NCBI GenBank assembly: GCA_900315585.1
Contig: OMZP01000029.1
Coordinates: 1-55,692, forward strand
DNA: 55,692 nucleotides
Direction of reading: 5' to 3'
DNA from: an uncultured Eubacteriales bacterium
GTDB lineage: Bacteria > Bacillota > Clostridia > Christensenellales > Aristaeellaceae
In this document: in pieces, positions 9,828 to 18,822 of the stretch
Layout: each line of letters opens with the position of its first letter
How positions within the stretch are numbered: the first letter of the stretch is position 1
Notes under the pieces: generated by a model
The model's input: the letters and a program-made list of their open reading frames with translations, nothing else
The model's database searches: none
What the model was told of the DNA's origin: nothing
Program-made: the position numbers and the translations under genes

Positions 9828-12197
9828 TTATTCGTATTTTTCCCGCAAATCGTATTCCGTGTCTTCATCGATCATGTCAAGCATGACGGAAGCGAATCGG
9901 GGATCAAACTGCGTTCCACGGCCCTTCTCGATCTCCGATCTCACGACCGATTGGGAGAGCGTATCGCGGTAGCTCCTCCTGCTGGTCATGGCATCATAAG
10001 CATCCGCCACGGCAATGATCCGCGCCGCATCGGGGATGGCATTCCCAGCCAATCCGTCCGGATAACCGCTGCCATCGTAACGCTCATGGTGCCACCTGGC
10101 ACCCACCGCAAGATCCGGACGTTCCTGTATGTTCTGGAGAATTCTCGCGCCCATCACGGGGTGTGTCTTGATGATGGCATACTCCTCATCCGTCAGCTTT
10201 GCGGGTTTGTTGATGATGGCGTCACTGACGCCGATCTTTCCGACATCATGCAACAAACCGCTCATGTAAATCGAGTCCTGCTGTGCTTCATCATATCCGA
10301 CGCGCCTGGCGATCTCCCTGGCATACTTTGCCACGCGCTCGGAATGGCCGTTGGTATAGGTGTCCTTTGCGTCAATGGCTCCGGCGAGGGTTCGCACCAC
10401 ATGCAGGGAAAGCAGTTCATTCTCTCGCGTTTTCCTCTCCACCTCGGCTGCCAGGTTCCGCTGAAGCCGCGCGAGTTCAATCGTATGGCGCACACGCAGT
10501 GTCAGCGCCTCCGGGATCATGGGTTTGCGGATGATGTCCAACGCCCCCATGCGAAGCGCCTGTACCTCGGTTTCCCGGTTTTCGTCGGCGGTCAAAAATA
10601 TAACAGGGATCTCTTTGCCCGGCTGCGTCTGCTGTTTCAGCCTGCGCATGGTCTCAAAGCCGTCCATATCCGGCATGAGGATGTCCAGCAATATCAGGTC
10701 CGGCCTTTCAACTTTGACGTATTCCAGCAGCGCCCGGCCTGATTTCAGAGAGGTCACCAGCATGTTCTCCTTGCGCAGGATTCGATCGGCAACCTTCAGG
10801 TTGGATTCATCGTCGTCCACGACGGCAATCCGACAGACCGCTTCGTCTTCCTGGACTGCCTTCTCCTTCCTGTTCAGATGCACCTGTCCCGTTTCGTAGG
10901 TTATCCTTGCCGATTTGCCATGCTCCGACCGGCCCCACTGGTCCAAAAGCCTCGCAACCACTCGGTCAATATCGTAATCGTGCGCTTCCGGCAGCAAGAG
11001 GAAGAGCTTGTTTTCCCCGACCTCCATCATCACGTCGCTGTTACGCAGCGAGTGCTGGAGCATCTGCCTGAAATGGGTCAAGGTTTCCTTGGCGGTCTGC
11101 CCCTCGCTGTCAATCGGTTCCACCGTAAACAGAACGCGGTACGCCATTCCATGATAGCGTTCCATGTAGCGCACCATATAGCGATAGATGCTGACGAAAG
11201 CCTCCTGACCCATCCACATCGCGTTCTGCGAGATGTTTCGTTCCGATAGGATGGCGGTGGCTGTTTCCAGATCCATGCCCTCCATCTGCGCCGCGCCATC
11301 TGCCCCTGCCTGCCCCGACAGCTTCCAGCCATGCTTTCCGTCCTTCTTCACCGCGGATAGGGCCTGATCCGCGAGATGGAACAGGGCGCTGTAGTCCCGC
11401 CCCTGCCAGGGGACCGCGGCGGCTCCGAGGGATACGCCCAGGGGAATATCTGAAAGCTTTCCCAGCAGGCCGGTACATTCGGCACTGAAACCATCGTTGA
11501 TGCGCTGATACAGATTGGCAAGCTCGCGCTCCGTCTTCATATTCCGGGCGAAGACGATGAACTCATCCCCACCGATCCTTCCGCAGACATCGTCAGAACG
11601 CAGGCTGTTCTGAAGCTGATGCGCGAACACGCGCAGCACCTCGTCTCCCACATCGTGACCGCACAGATCGTTGACCAGCTTAAAGGCATCGAGGTCCAAC
11701 ACGCAGAGAAAACCTCTTGCGTCGCGGCACAATCCCTCCAGCTTTTCCTCCACCGCGCCTCTGTTCAGGCATTGGGTCAGGGTGTCGATCTTTGCGTCCT
11801 GTTCGAAGCGGTGCAACCTGTCCTGCATGTCGAGGGTCCTCTTTACCCTGCTCATCAGGACCGCAGGCTCGAACGGCTTGCGGATGTAATCCACCGCGCC
11901 TACCTGCAAGGCGCGGCTTTCAGACTCCTCATTTTCATCCGCCGTCAGGAAGATGACCGGGACCTCGCTCTGTCCAGCTTCCAACTCCCGCAGCCTTTTC
12001 AGGGTCTCGAAGCCATCCATGTCCTTCATATTGATATCCAAAAGAATGAGGTCCGGCATACCCTTTTCTTTCAGATAGTCCAGTAGTGCCTGGCCGGAGG
12101 TGACACCGCTGACGCGAATGCCCTTCTTGCTCAGGACATGGCCTGCCATTTTCAGGTTGGCCCTGTCATCGTCCACAATGATGATCCAGTTCGACAT
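9828..12197 (-). CDS. REC-GGDEF-REC-HD-GYP cyclic-di-GMP synthase/phosphodiesterase
   Basis: This 789-residue protein can in principle both make and degrade cyclic-di-GMP. Order: receiver 1 with Asp 54 (LILLDINMKDMDG); diguanylate cyclase with GGDEF at 209-213 and an RxxD product-inhibition site (Arg 200, Asp 203) five residues before it; a second, degenerate GGDEF-like domain at about 325-430 (LRNSDVMMEVGENKLFLLLP); receiver 2 with Asp 505; and HD-GYP with His 650/Asp 651 and GYP at 711-713. All three active output motifs look intact. It starts 31 bases after the dCache kinase gene and is probably its response regulator. A short spacer and promoter module separate it from the next gene. Confidence 0.92.
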   Translation of the reverse strand: MSNWIIIVDDDRANLKMAGHVLSKKGIRVSGVTSGQALLDYLKEKGMPDLILLDINMKDMDGFETLKRLRELEAGQSEVPVIFLTADENEESESRALQVGAVDYIRKPFEPAVLMSRVKRTLDMQDRLHRFEQDAKIDTLTQCLNRGAVEEKLEGLCRDARGFLCVLDLDAFKLVNDLCGHDVGDEVLRVFAHQLQNSLRSDDVCGRIGGDEFIVFARNMKTERELANLYQRINDGFSAECTGLLGKLSDIPLGVSLGAAAVPWQGRDYSALFHLADQALSAVKKDGKHGWKLSGQAGADGAAQMEGMDLETATAILSERNISQNAMWMGQEAFVSIYRYMVRYMERYHGMAYRVLFTVEPIDSEGQTAKETLTHFRQMLQHSLRNSDVMMEVGENKLFLLLPEAHDYDIDRVVARLLDQWGRSEHGKSARITYETGQVHLNRKEKAVQEDEAVCRIAVVDDDESNLKVADRILRKENMLVTSLKSGRALLEYVKVERPDLILLDILMPDMDGFETMRRLKQQTQPGKEIPVIFLTADENRETEVQALRMGALDIIRKPMIPEALTLRVRHTIELARLQRNLAAEVERKTRENELLSLHVVRTLAGAIDAKDTYTNGHSERVAKYAREIARRVGYDEAQQDSIYMSGLLHDVGKIGVSDAIINKPAKLTDEEYAIIKTHPVMGARILQNIQERPDLAVGARWHHERYDGSGYPDGLAGNAIPDAARIIAVADAYDAMTSRRSYRDTLSQSVVRSEIEKGRGTQFDPRFASVMLDMIDEDTEYDLREKYE

Positions 12198-12228
12198 AGG
12201 AAGCTCCTTTGTGCGCGTGTTTTCTCAT

Positions 12229-14925
12229 TCATCGGATTACAATTTCTGAAATGCTCTCCGACAGTCCTTCATACTCCTTGGCAAAGCTCGGATAGGTAGC
12301 CCGGATGAATTCATCGTCCATACTTCCAGCCGCTTTCTCAAGGGCCAAAGCTTTTTGGGAGAGTCCTTCGGCTCCAATCGTCTTTGACGTGCTCTTTAAT
12401 GCGTGAACCTCAACCTTAAACGCATGCCATTGACCGCCTTCAAAATGTGCGTCAAGTTCCTTCTTCTTGTCCGAGCAGTTCTTCGCAAAGTCGCTAAGCA
12501 GCTCCAAGTAGAATTCAAAGTCGTTCCCACAGAAGGAAAGCGCGGATTGTACGTCAAGCCCGATCTGGCCAAGTTTTTCTGCGAGTCCGTCAAAGCTCTC
12601 GTCCGTTTTGTTCCGACTGCCGCCATTCGATTCATCCGGAATGAACTCCAGTATATCGTCCTCTTCATCGGAATACGTCTCGAACTCGAAAACCTCTCCC
12701 AACGGCGCAGCGCCGGATTCCGGGGAAATCTCACGGGCATTTTCCGGGGCGGATGCCGCCCTCTCATCCGCTGTTTCCTTCCACGCAACCTTGCTCTTTG
12801 GAAGATGGGCCGCGAGCTTCTTTTCCAGCTGGGAGATTTCGATCGGCTTCGACAGATAGTCGTCAAAACCGGCATCAATATATCGTTCCCTGGCACCCGA
12901 AATGGCATTTGCCGTTAACGCAATGACCACGCACCCCTCTGGGATCAGTCCTTTTCCTTTCAGCCGCTGCAATGTCTCGATGCCATCCATGTTGGGCATC
13001 ATATGATCGAGCAGCACGATGTCGTATCGTTTCTCTGCCATGATGCGGATCGCCTCAGCGCCGGAAGCCGCCTCATCCGGTACGATACCGTTGCGCTTCA
13101 TCAGGTTCCTTGCCACCTTCCGGTTCATTTCATTGTCATCCACCAGAAGGATTCGGGCTTCAGGTGCAAAAAGGTATCTTTTTTCCGTGGCTCTGCCCGC
13201 GCTTCGCTTCAGTCGCTCCGCAAGGTCGCCGATCGGTTCATGATCAACGATCTCCTGCACGAGCTCAAAGGAAAACTCAGAGCCCTTTCCGTATTCGCTC
13301 TCAACCTTTAGGGAGGTTCCCATCATATCAAGGAGCCTCGTCACGATGGACATGCCGAGGCCGGTCCCTTCGATGCCCCTGTTTCGGGTGACATCCAGCC
13401 TCGCAAAGGATTCAAACAGCTTGCCCATGTCCTCCTTGCGAATCCCGATCCCTGTATCCTTGACGCTGACGCAGAGCAGCAGCGTATTCTCCTCCGTTCT
13501 TTTTCCGTTTATGGAAAGCGTCACTTTTCCGCTTTCGGTATACTTTACGGCATTGGTCAACAGATTCATGATCACCTGTCGGATGCGCACATCGTCTCCG
13601 AACAGCGCGCATGGCAGCGTATGGTCTACCGCCAGCACGAACTCCAGTCCCTTGTTTTTAGCCCGCTCCGAAATGCTGTTGACCAGGTCATTGACCATGG
13701 AAGACACATCGTACCTCACGGGTACGAGCTCCATCTTGCCCTCCTCGATCTTTGAAAAATCGAGAATGCTGTTGATCAGCGCGAGCAGGGTCTTTCCCGC
13801 ATTCTGGATGTTGGAGGCGTATTCCAGGATGTTCTCATCCTCTGCCTCCCTCAGGATCATCTCGTTCATTCCCAGCACGGCGTTGATGGGCGTGCGGATC
13901 TCATGGGACATGCTGGACAGGAAGGAGGACTTGGCCTCGCTGGCGGCGACGGCGCGCTCCGAGACGATGAGCAGCTTTTCCCGATCGTCACGTTCCCGTT
14001 TGGAGCGCCGGAGTATGACCGCCACCGTGAAGATCAGTATCGCCATCACGACCAGGAACAGCGCCACATTCAGCAGAATAATGTTGATGAAATCCTTGCT
14101 GATGGAGGTCGGCGCGCTCCGCACGACGAGGTACCAGCCCAGATATTCCACGTATTTCGTCACGGCGAATTCGTTGTTTCCGGTGGTCTGGTAGACGTAC
14201 TCGTCCGTTTCCTCCCGGCTCAGCACTTCCTCGTCCAGCCAGGCGTTTTCAATGTTGATATCCTCTGTATCCACCTGCACAAGGCCATTTCGATCCACCA
14301 GGTTGATCTTGACCCCGTATTCCCTTTCGGACGTGAGGAACAACTCCTGCAAATTCGTCATCTGCATGCCGACGCCGCACACACCCAGCAGCGTGCCGCT
14401 CTCATCTACGATCCGGACGTTGACGAACACCGTCCACAGCCCCTGGTTGACCTCGTCGCTGTCCACATCCAGGTCATAGGGCTTATCCTTGTCGATGAAA
14501 AGGGAGTACCAGACATCGTGCTCGTCGTTTTCCGGGTCCACGATCTTGTTGAGCCCCTCATAGGTATAATAACGCCTGCTTCTCTCAGAGACCAGAAAGG
14601 CCGAGTCGTAGCCCAGCCCGTCTCTGAGGCCACTCAAATATCGCTGCATGACGGCGACGGCTTCACTCTCATCCATATCGTCCTCGTGTTCCAGGAAGTC
14701 CGCCAGGAAGTCGTCGCAGGCCATGGTCTTGGCGACGGTGATGGGCTCGTTCAGGCTGCTCGATATGGTATCGTAGATACGATAGGTCAGCATCATGTCG
14801 ATTTCCTTGGTGTTCTCCCGTGCCAGCATAGTCAGGGAATAAATGGACACGACGATGGCCAGCAGGAAACTGACGGTAACCGCGGCGAAAATCGGGAATA
14901 TACTCTTGTCCCTGCCGGCCTTCAT
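12229..14925 (-). CDS. dCache-type hybrid sensor histidine kinase with REC and Hpt domains
   Basis: This is a membrane sensor with an outside ligand-binding domain. Numbered from the alternative start at 14967: TM1 at about 24-48, a dCache sensor at about 50-285 (SRRYYTYEGLNKIVDP, GVCGVGMQM), TM2 at 295-320, the H-box with His 355 (MSHEIRTPINAV), an ATPase domain (NLLTNAVKYTE, DTGIGI, GTGLGMSI), a receiver with Asp 654 (VLLDHMMPNMDG), and Hpt His 855 (HALKSTSKTIG). I chose the ATG at 14925 because AAGGAGG lies nine bases before it; a GTG at 14967 overlapping the tetR stop is the alternative. It follows tetR directly. Confidence 0.9.
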   Translation of the reverse strand: MKAGRDKSIFPIFAAVTVSFLLAIVVSIYSLTMLARENTKEIDMMLTYRIYDTISSSLNEPITVAKTMACDDFLADFLEHEDDMDESEAVAVMQRYLSGLRDGLGYDSAFLVSERSRRYYTYEGLNKIVDPENDEHDVWYSLFIDKDKPYDLDVDSDEVNQGLWTVFVNVRIVDESGTLLGVCGVGMQMTNLQELFLTSEREYGVKINLVDRNGLVQVDTEDINIENAWLDEEVLSREETDEYVYQTTGNNEFAVTKYVEYLGWYLVVRSAPTSISKDFINIILLNVALFLVVMAILIFTVAVILRRSKRERDDREKLLIVSERAVAASEAKSSFLSSMSHEIRTPINAVLGMNEMILREAEDENILEYASNIQNAGKTLLALINSILDFSKIEEGKMELVPVRYDVSSMVNDLVNSISERAKNKGLEFVLAVDHTLPCALFGDDVRIRQVIMNLLTNAVKYTESGKVTLSINGKRTEENTLLLCVSVKDTGIGIRKEDMGKLFESFARLDVTRNRGIEGTGLGMSIVTRLLDMMGTSLKVESEYGKGSEFSFELVQEIVDHEPIGDLAERLKRSAGRATEKRYLFAPEARILLVDDNEMNRKVARNLMKRNGIVPDEAASGAEAIRIMAEKRYDIVLLDHMMPNMDGIETLQRLKGKGLIPEGCVVIALTANAISGARERYIDAGFDDYLSKPIEISQLEKKLAAHLPKSKVAWKETADERAASAPENAREISPESGAAPLGEVFEFETYSDEEDDILEFIPDESNGGSRNKTDESFDGLAEKLGQIGLDVQSALSFCGNDFEFYLELLSDFAKNCSDKKKELDAHFEGGQWHAFKVEVHALKSTSKTIGAEGLSQKALALEKAAGSMDDEFIRATYPSFAKEYEGLSESISEIVIR

Positions 14926-14963
14926 AGCTTTCGCCCTCCTTCTTTTATCATCCGTCGTTTCGA

Positions 14964-15599
14964 TCACGCGCGAACCACGTACTGTCTAAAAAGCAAATCC
15001 TTGAGAAGCGTGAGCTCTTTTTCAGGGTCGGCCCCGCCATGATAGACCAGGCCCACCGCGTATCTCGTCACAGCCGCCAGCATCAGGTGCAGGGTGCTGG
15101 AAAACATCTCGTTCTCCGAAACGTCCGTGCGCAGCGTGCCATCCGCATGTCCTTGGACATAGACCTCATGGAACCGTTCCGCCATCTTTCCGATAACCTC
15201 CGTGAAAGGGCGCATCTGTTCAGACGAAACCTTCTCATTGGCGACAAAGACGTTGAAAAACTGGTTGAAACGCAGGATGTCCTTGTGTTCACGGTAAAGC
15301 ACCATGAAGGCTTCGAGATAGTAAGCATATCTCTCCGCGCCGGTCGTTCCTTCGCCGTCCAGCCAAGCGTAACTCTCCTGTGAGAATTTCTGCCACACGT
15401 TCGCGCTGATCGCCACGACGAGATCGAGCTTGGTGGGATAATAGCGATAGACACTGGAACGGTCTACACCGCCCACCTGCGCGATCTGTGGCATGGTCAC
15501 AGATTCTATGCCGCGCTGTGCGAACAGCCGGAAACCTTCCTCCAGAATGCGTTGCTTGTTCGCCGCAATCTGCGCGGCATCTTTTTCTTTATTTCTCAA
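14964..15599 (-). CDS. TetR family transcriptional regulator
   Basis: This 211-residue repressor has an N-terminal helix-turn-helix (about residues 15-60: QRILEEGFRLFAQRGIESVTMPQIAQ, then VDRSSVYRYYPTKLDLV, the typical TetR recognition helix and its tail) and a helical ligand-binding C-terminal domain. It is the first gene before the kinase and cyclic-di-GMP genes. The only usable start is a TTG at 15599, since a stop lies just upstream in frame; AAGGAG is only two bases away, so translation may be weak. Its promoter carries a perfect AGACG-GTT-CGTCT palindrome right after the -10 box, consistent with autorepression. Confidence 0.87.
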   Translation of the reverse strand: MRNKEKDAAQIAANKQRILEEGFRLFAQRGIESVTMPQIAQVGGVDRSSVYRYYPTKLDLVVAISANVWQKFSQESYAWLDGEGTTGAERYAYYLEAFMVLYREHKDILRFNQFFNVFVANEKVSSEQMRPFTEVIGKMAERFHEVYVQGHADGTLRTDVSENEMFSSTLHLMLAAVTRYAVGLVYHGGADPEKELTLLKDLLFRQYVVRA

Positions 15600-15638
15600 T
15601 GCTCCTTAGCCTCTTTGCTCATATTTCCGTCCATTAAA

Positions 15639-15681
15639 AGACGGTTCGTCTCATTATAGCACGGACATAGCTACCATGCAA
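15639..15681 (-). promoter_or_regulatory. tetR promoter with palindromic operator
   Basis: On the minus strand, TTGCAT (15681-15676), 17 bases, TATAAT (15658-15653), then the perfect 13-base palindrome AGACGAACCGTCT (15651-15639) at the expected transcription start. A repressor bound there would block initiation. Confidence 0.7.
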
Positions 15682-15802
15682 TAGGTATTGCCAGAAATCT
15701 ACTAATTTGTGCAATAATATGGGTCGGTTGAGGTTTTGAAAATGATGATAACCATGTGTTTTAACTTGAGGCTATGTGTATGTGTCGGTCGCTGTTTTTC
15801 TC

Positions 15803-16048
15803 TCAATCCATCAGCATGGCATCCAGCAGCTCGCCGCAGTAGACACTGAACGGCATCGTTCCGACCGCCCACACCACCTTGTCTCCTTCGGCCCGCGCCG
15901 TAGAGAAGATTTCCTTTGGGGCGATGCGGGCAAAGCGGAGCGTGTGCACCCGCTTTTCCATGTTCACGACGGCGGTGCTGCCGTTGAGAAACGTTAATTT
16001 GAGCCGGTAGTCCCTGAGCGGGGTGACACCCTTCAACACGGTATCCAT
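15803..16048 (-). CDS. DUF2442 family protein
   Basis: This small protein of 81 residues matches the DUF2442 pattern: VTPLRDYRLKLTFLNGSTAVVNM followed by aromatic and charged residues (VHTLRFARIAPKEIF) and an end of GDKVVWAVGTMPFSVYCGELLD. The family has no settled function; members often sit beside DUF4160 proteins or toxin-antitoxin genes. I chose the ATG at 16048 because AGGAGG lies seven bases upstream; an ATG at 16072 is less likely. The upstream promoter-like module matches the one before the REC-HD-GYP gene, which suggests co-regulation with that cluster. Confidence 0.75.
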   Translation of the reverse strand: MDTVLKGVTPLRDYRLKLTFLNGSTAVVNMEKRVHTLRFARIAPKEIFSTARAEGDKVVWAVGTMPFSVYCGELLDAMLMD

Positions 16049-16094
16049 AGGCTTGCCTCCTGAATAGTCCATGCTTTTTCAGTTTCCACGGACA

Positions 16095-16143
16095 GCATAC
16101 ACCCAACGGATAGGCTCGCGCATCACCCGAAAGGGTAGTATTT
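16095..16143 (-). promoter_or_regulatory. Conserved promoter/operator module, copy 2
   Basis: It has the same two blocks as the module at 9721-9768: a 25-base block containing TACCC-TTTC-GGGT and the 11-base block GGGTGTATGCT, here 14 bases apart. It lies 50-95 bases before the DUF2442 start codon and next to the LuxR regulator gene. Confidence 0.6.
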
Positions 16144-16147
16144 GCAA

Positions 16148-16187
16148 AAAAGAATCACCCTGTAGCTGTGAACAGGGTGATTCTTTT
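16148..16187 (-). terminator. Intrinsic terminator of the LuxR regulator gene
   Basis: AAAAGAATCACCCTG (16148-16162) and CAGGGTGATTCTTTT (16173-16187) form a perfect 15-bp stem. Read on the minus strand it ends in a T-run directly after the luxR-like stop codon. Confidence 0.85.
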
Positions 16188-16198
16188 GAATTTCGGCG

Positions 16199-18658
16199 TT
16201 ATCGCAGCATTTCGATCAGCTTGCTGCGCCGATCGATGTTCATCTTCTGGAACGCGATCTTCAGGTGGTGCTTCACGGTGTTCTCCGATATGAACAGTTT
16301 TTCCGCGATCTCCTGATTGCGCAGGCCCTTCGCCGCCAGCTCCGCCACCTCGCGCTCCCGCGGGGTCAGCTCCTCCTGGAGTTCTGGCACCTCGTCCAGC
16401 ATGGCGAAGATGTGGCTCTCGTCCGCGCGGGTGTAGCGGATGTCCACCGCCTTGATCTCCCGGATGGTCTTGGCGTGCTTCTTCGCGATCTGCGGCATGA
16501 TAAACAGCACCTGGAAATACTTGCGGAAGCAGGCCAGGAAGGTGTAGTTCCTGTCCTGCCCCGCGATGGTCAGGGACTTGTCCAGATACTCTGCCGCTTT
16601 GAAGAGCCGTCCGATGGCCATGTAGCTGAGCGCCAGGCCGCAGTACATGAAGTTCTGCGTGGAGGTGGAGATCAGGCGCGGGTCCAGCTGGAGCGCCGCC
16701 TCCACCGAGGCGATGGCACGCTTGTACTCTTTCTTCAAGAGCAGGTCGGTGATGCGGCAGGTCTTGATCATGAAGTTGGTGAAGGTGAGGTCCGCCAGCG
16801 AATCTGCTTCACCCTGGGTCCACAGCGCCGAGCGGCCCGTTTCCATCATCAGCCCCAGGAGATACCCGCGCACGGTCTCCACCATGTAGTTGCCCAGCGA
16901 GGTGCCGCGCAGGAAGGCGTAGCCCTGGGCCTTGTTCTCCAGGTAGTCGATGGCCTTTTGAAGCCCGACCATGTCCGAGCGGTAAATGGCGTTGATACCC
17001 AGCAGCAGCGCCGCACCGTAGGTGGCAGTGGCGTTGCCCGACTGCTCGGACAGGAACGCCGCCTGGTACGCCTGGATGTCCGATTCCTCGAACCGCCCCT
17101 GCACGGAGTAGGCCTCGCCCCGGTAGATCTCCGCCGCGCCCGCGCCGTGGCCGTTCGTCAGGCGGTTGTAGACCTTCATGGCCTCGGCAAACTTGTCCGC
17201 TGTCGCCATCATGGTGCCGGGCTTTGCATAGAACAGATACCACATGGAGGCGCAACCGAACATAAACGGCTCCTCCTTGACGAATACCCGCGAGGGTTCG
17301 TTCATCAACTCTTCAGCGATCTCGTACTGTTTCTTCATTGCGTCGAGGTCCGGAAAGCTGCCCAGCGCGTTTACCAGGTGCCACTCGCCCAACAGATGCT
17401 CGTCCCCAGCCTGCTCAAAGAGCTTGCGGACGCGCCGCATCTGCGCGCGAAACACGTCAAAGGCGCACCCCGCGTAGAGCGCGTAGCACAGCCGCAGCAG
17501 CGAATAGGGGTAGCGGCGCTGCACGTCCTCCTGGCACTTTTCCAGTACCGAGCGGGCGAGAACCGTGTAGGGCACGCCGTCGAAATGTTCGGTGATGAGG
17601 CAAACCAGCTTGCAGGACAGGATTGCCTCGTAATCTCCCGCACGATAGTAGCAGCCCACGGCCTCGCGCGTCTGTCCGTTGGCCTTGAACACCTCGGCGG
17701 AAGCCCGGAGCACCTCGCCCTGGAAGTTCGCGTCCGTCTCCGCCAAGCGGCGACGCAGGAAATCGGTCAGCAGCTCGTGGGGATACCAGGCCCGGCGCGT
17801 TTCCCGGTACAGCACCAGCGGCGCGCGGCTCAACAACTGAGCCATTTCTTCCTGCGGGAGCAAATCGACAGGCACGAGTGCGTTCAGCGTTTGGTTGGAG
17901 ATTTGATCAAACAGGCATACGCGCAGCAGCGCCTGTCGCTGGCCCTCGTCCAGCTTCTGCCAAAAGGTGGCGTCGAGCAGCTCGTCCAAGCCCTCGCCGC
18001 CGCCCTCTGAGAGCCCTTCGCGCAGGTTCTCCAGGTACAGCGTCACCGCCGCCGTCCAGCCGTTTGTCTTGCGGTGGATGGCCCGGATTTCGTTCTTCGT
18101 CGCCGGGATGCTAAGCTGGCGGGCATAGGAAGCGATGTCGCCCTCCGAGAGCAGCAGGTCGCGGCTTCGGATGTAGCAGACGCTGCCCTCCAGCGCGTTC
18201 AGCACGTCCCGCAGGCGGCCAAAGTTCTGGGAGATGAACACGGTGCGCAGGCTGCCCTCGCCGCACTTCGCCAGCGCGTCCAGTACCTGCGGCTGCCAGC
18301 TTTGCAGAGCGAATTGGAAGTTGTCGAATACCAGCGTCAGGGGACCTACGGGCTTGAGCTCCGAGAGGATGCGCGCCGCCTGCCCCGCGTTGCTTCGGTT
18401 GAGATAGCCCAAATCCTCCAGCCTGCGGGCGGCGGTCTCGTCGATGGTACCTATTTGCCGGATGAACCAGCGAAAGCTGTTGTCCGCCATGCCCTCTACG
18501 GCGGTGAACCAGCAAACCGAGCCGTCGCTCTCCCCGAAGAGCCGCCGGATCGCCGTGGTCTTGCCGTAGCCCGCGGGAGCCTCCAGCGCGGAGAGCGCAT
18601 GGGTCTTGACGCTTTGCAGCTTGCCTGCCAGCGCGTCTGAAAAAAACAGGTTGTCCAT
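16199..18658 (-). CDS. MalT-like (LAL) ATP-dependent LuxR family regulator
   Basis: This large regulator of 819 residues has an N-terminal STAND ATPase with Walker A APAGYGKTT (about 27-35) and a Walker B strand LTLVFDNF, a long TPR-like helical middle region (about 330-720), and a C-terminal LuxR helix-turn-helix (LTPREREVAELAAKGL, then ISENTVKHHLKIAFQKM). LAL regulators bind an inducer and ATP, oligomerise and activate promoters. The ATG at 18658 has GGGAG about ten bases upstream; an in-frame start at 18682 lacks a site. A good promoter lies upstream. It is a candidate to bind the two repeated modules at 9721 and 16095, one of which adjoins its 3' end. Confidence 0.9.
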   Translation of the reverse strand: MDNLFFSDALAGKLQSVKTHALSALEAPAGYGKTTAIRRLFGESDGSVCWFTAVEGMADNSFRWFIRQIGTIDETAARRLEDLGYLNRSNAGQAARILSELKPVGPLTLVFDNFQFALQSWQPQVLDALAKCGEGSLRTVFISQNFGRLRDVLNALEGSVCYIRSRDLLLSEGDIASYARQLSIPATKNEIRAIHRKTNGWTAAVTLYLENLREGLSEGGGEGLDELLDATFWQKLDEGQRQALLRVCLFDQISNQTLNALVPVDLLPQEEMAQLLSRAPLVLYRETRRAWYPHELLTDFLRRRLAETDANFQGEVLRASAEVFKANGQTREAVGCYYRAGDYEAILSCKLVCLITEHFDGVPYTVLARSVLEKCQEDVQRRYPYSLLRLCYALYAGCAFDVFRAQMRRVRKLFEQAGDEHLLGEWHLVNALGSFPDLDAMKKQYEIAEELMNEPSRVFVKEEPFMFGCASMWYLFYAKPGTMMATADKFAEAMKVYNRLTNGHGAGAAEIYRGEAYSVQGRFEESDIQAYQAAFLSEQSGNATATYGAALLLGINAIYRSDMVGLQKAIDYLENKAQGYAFLRGTSLGNYMVETVRGYLLGLMMETGRSALWTQGEADSLADLTFTNFMIKTCRITDLLLKKEYKRAIASVEAALQLDPRLISTSTQNFMYCGLALSYMAIGRLFKAAEYLDKSLTIAGQDRNYTFLACFRKYFQVLFIMPQIAKKHAKTIREIKAVDIRYTRADESHIFAMLDEVPELQEELTPREREVAELAAKGLRNQEIAEKLFISENTVKHHLKIAFQKMNIDRRSKLIEMLR

Positions 18659-18745
18659 AATGATCCGCTCCCGGTATACCAATCTTGCGTGCTCATTTTT
18701 CTTGCTGTTTCAGGACTCATCAGCAGTACACAAATACCCATATTG

Positions 18746-18774
18746 ATTATACCTGAGATAAGAGCAGAAATCAA
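18746..18774 (-). promoter_or_regulatory. Predicted promoter of the LuxR regulator gene
   Basis: On the minus strand, TTGATT (18774-18769), 17 bases, and a perfect TATAAT (18751-18746), about 90 bases before the start codon. Confidence 0.7.
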
Positions 18775-18822
18775 ATGATCTGTTTATTATATACCTTATC
18801 TTATACAGACGATGTCATTGTA

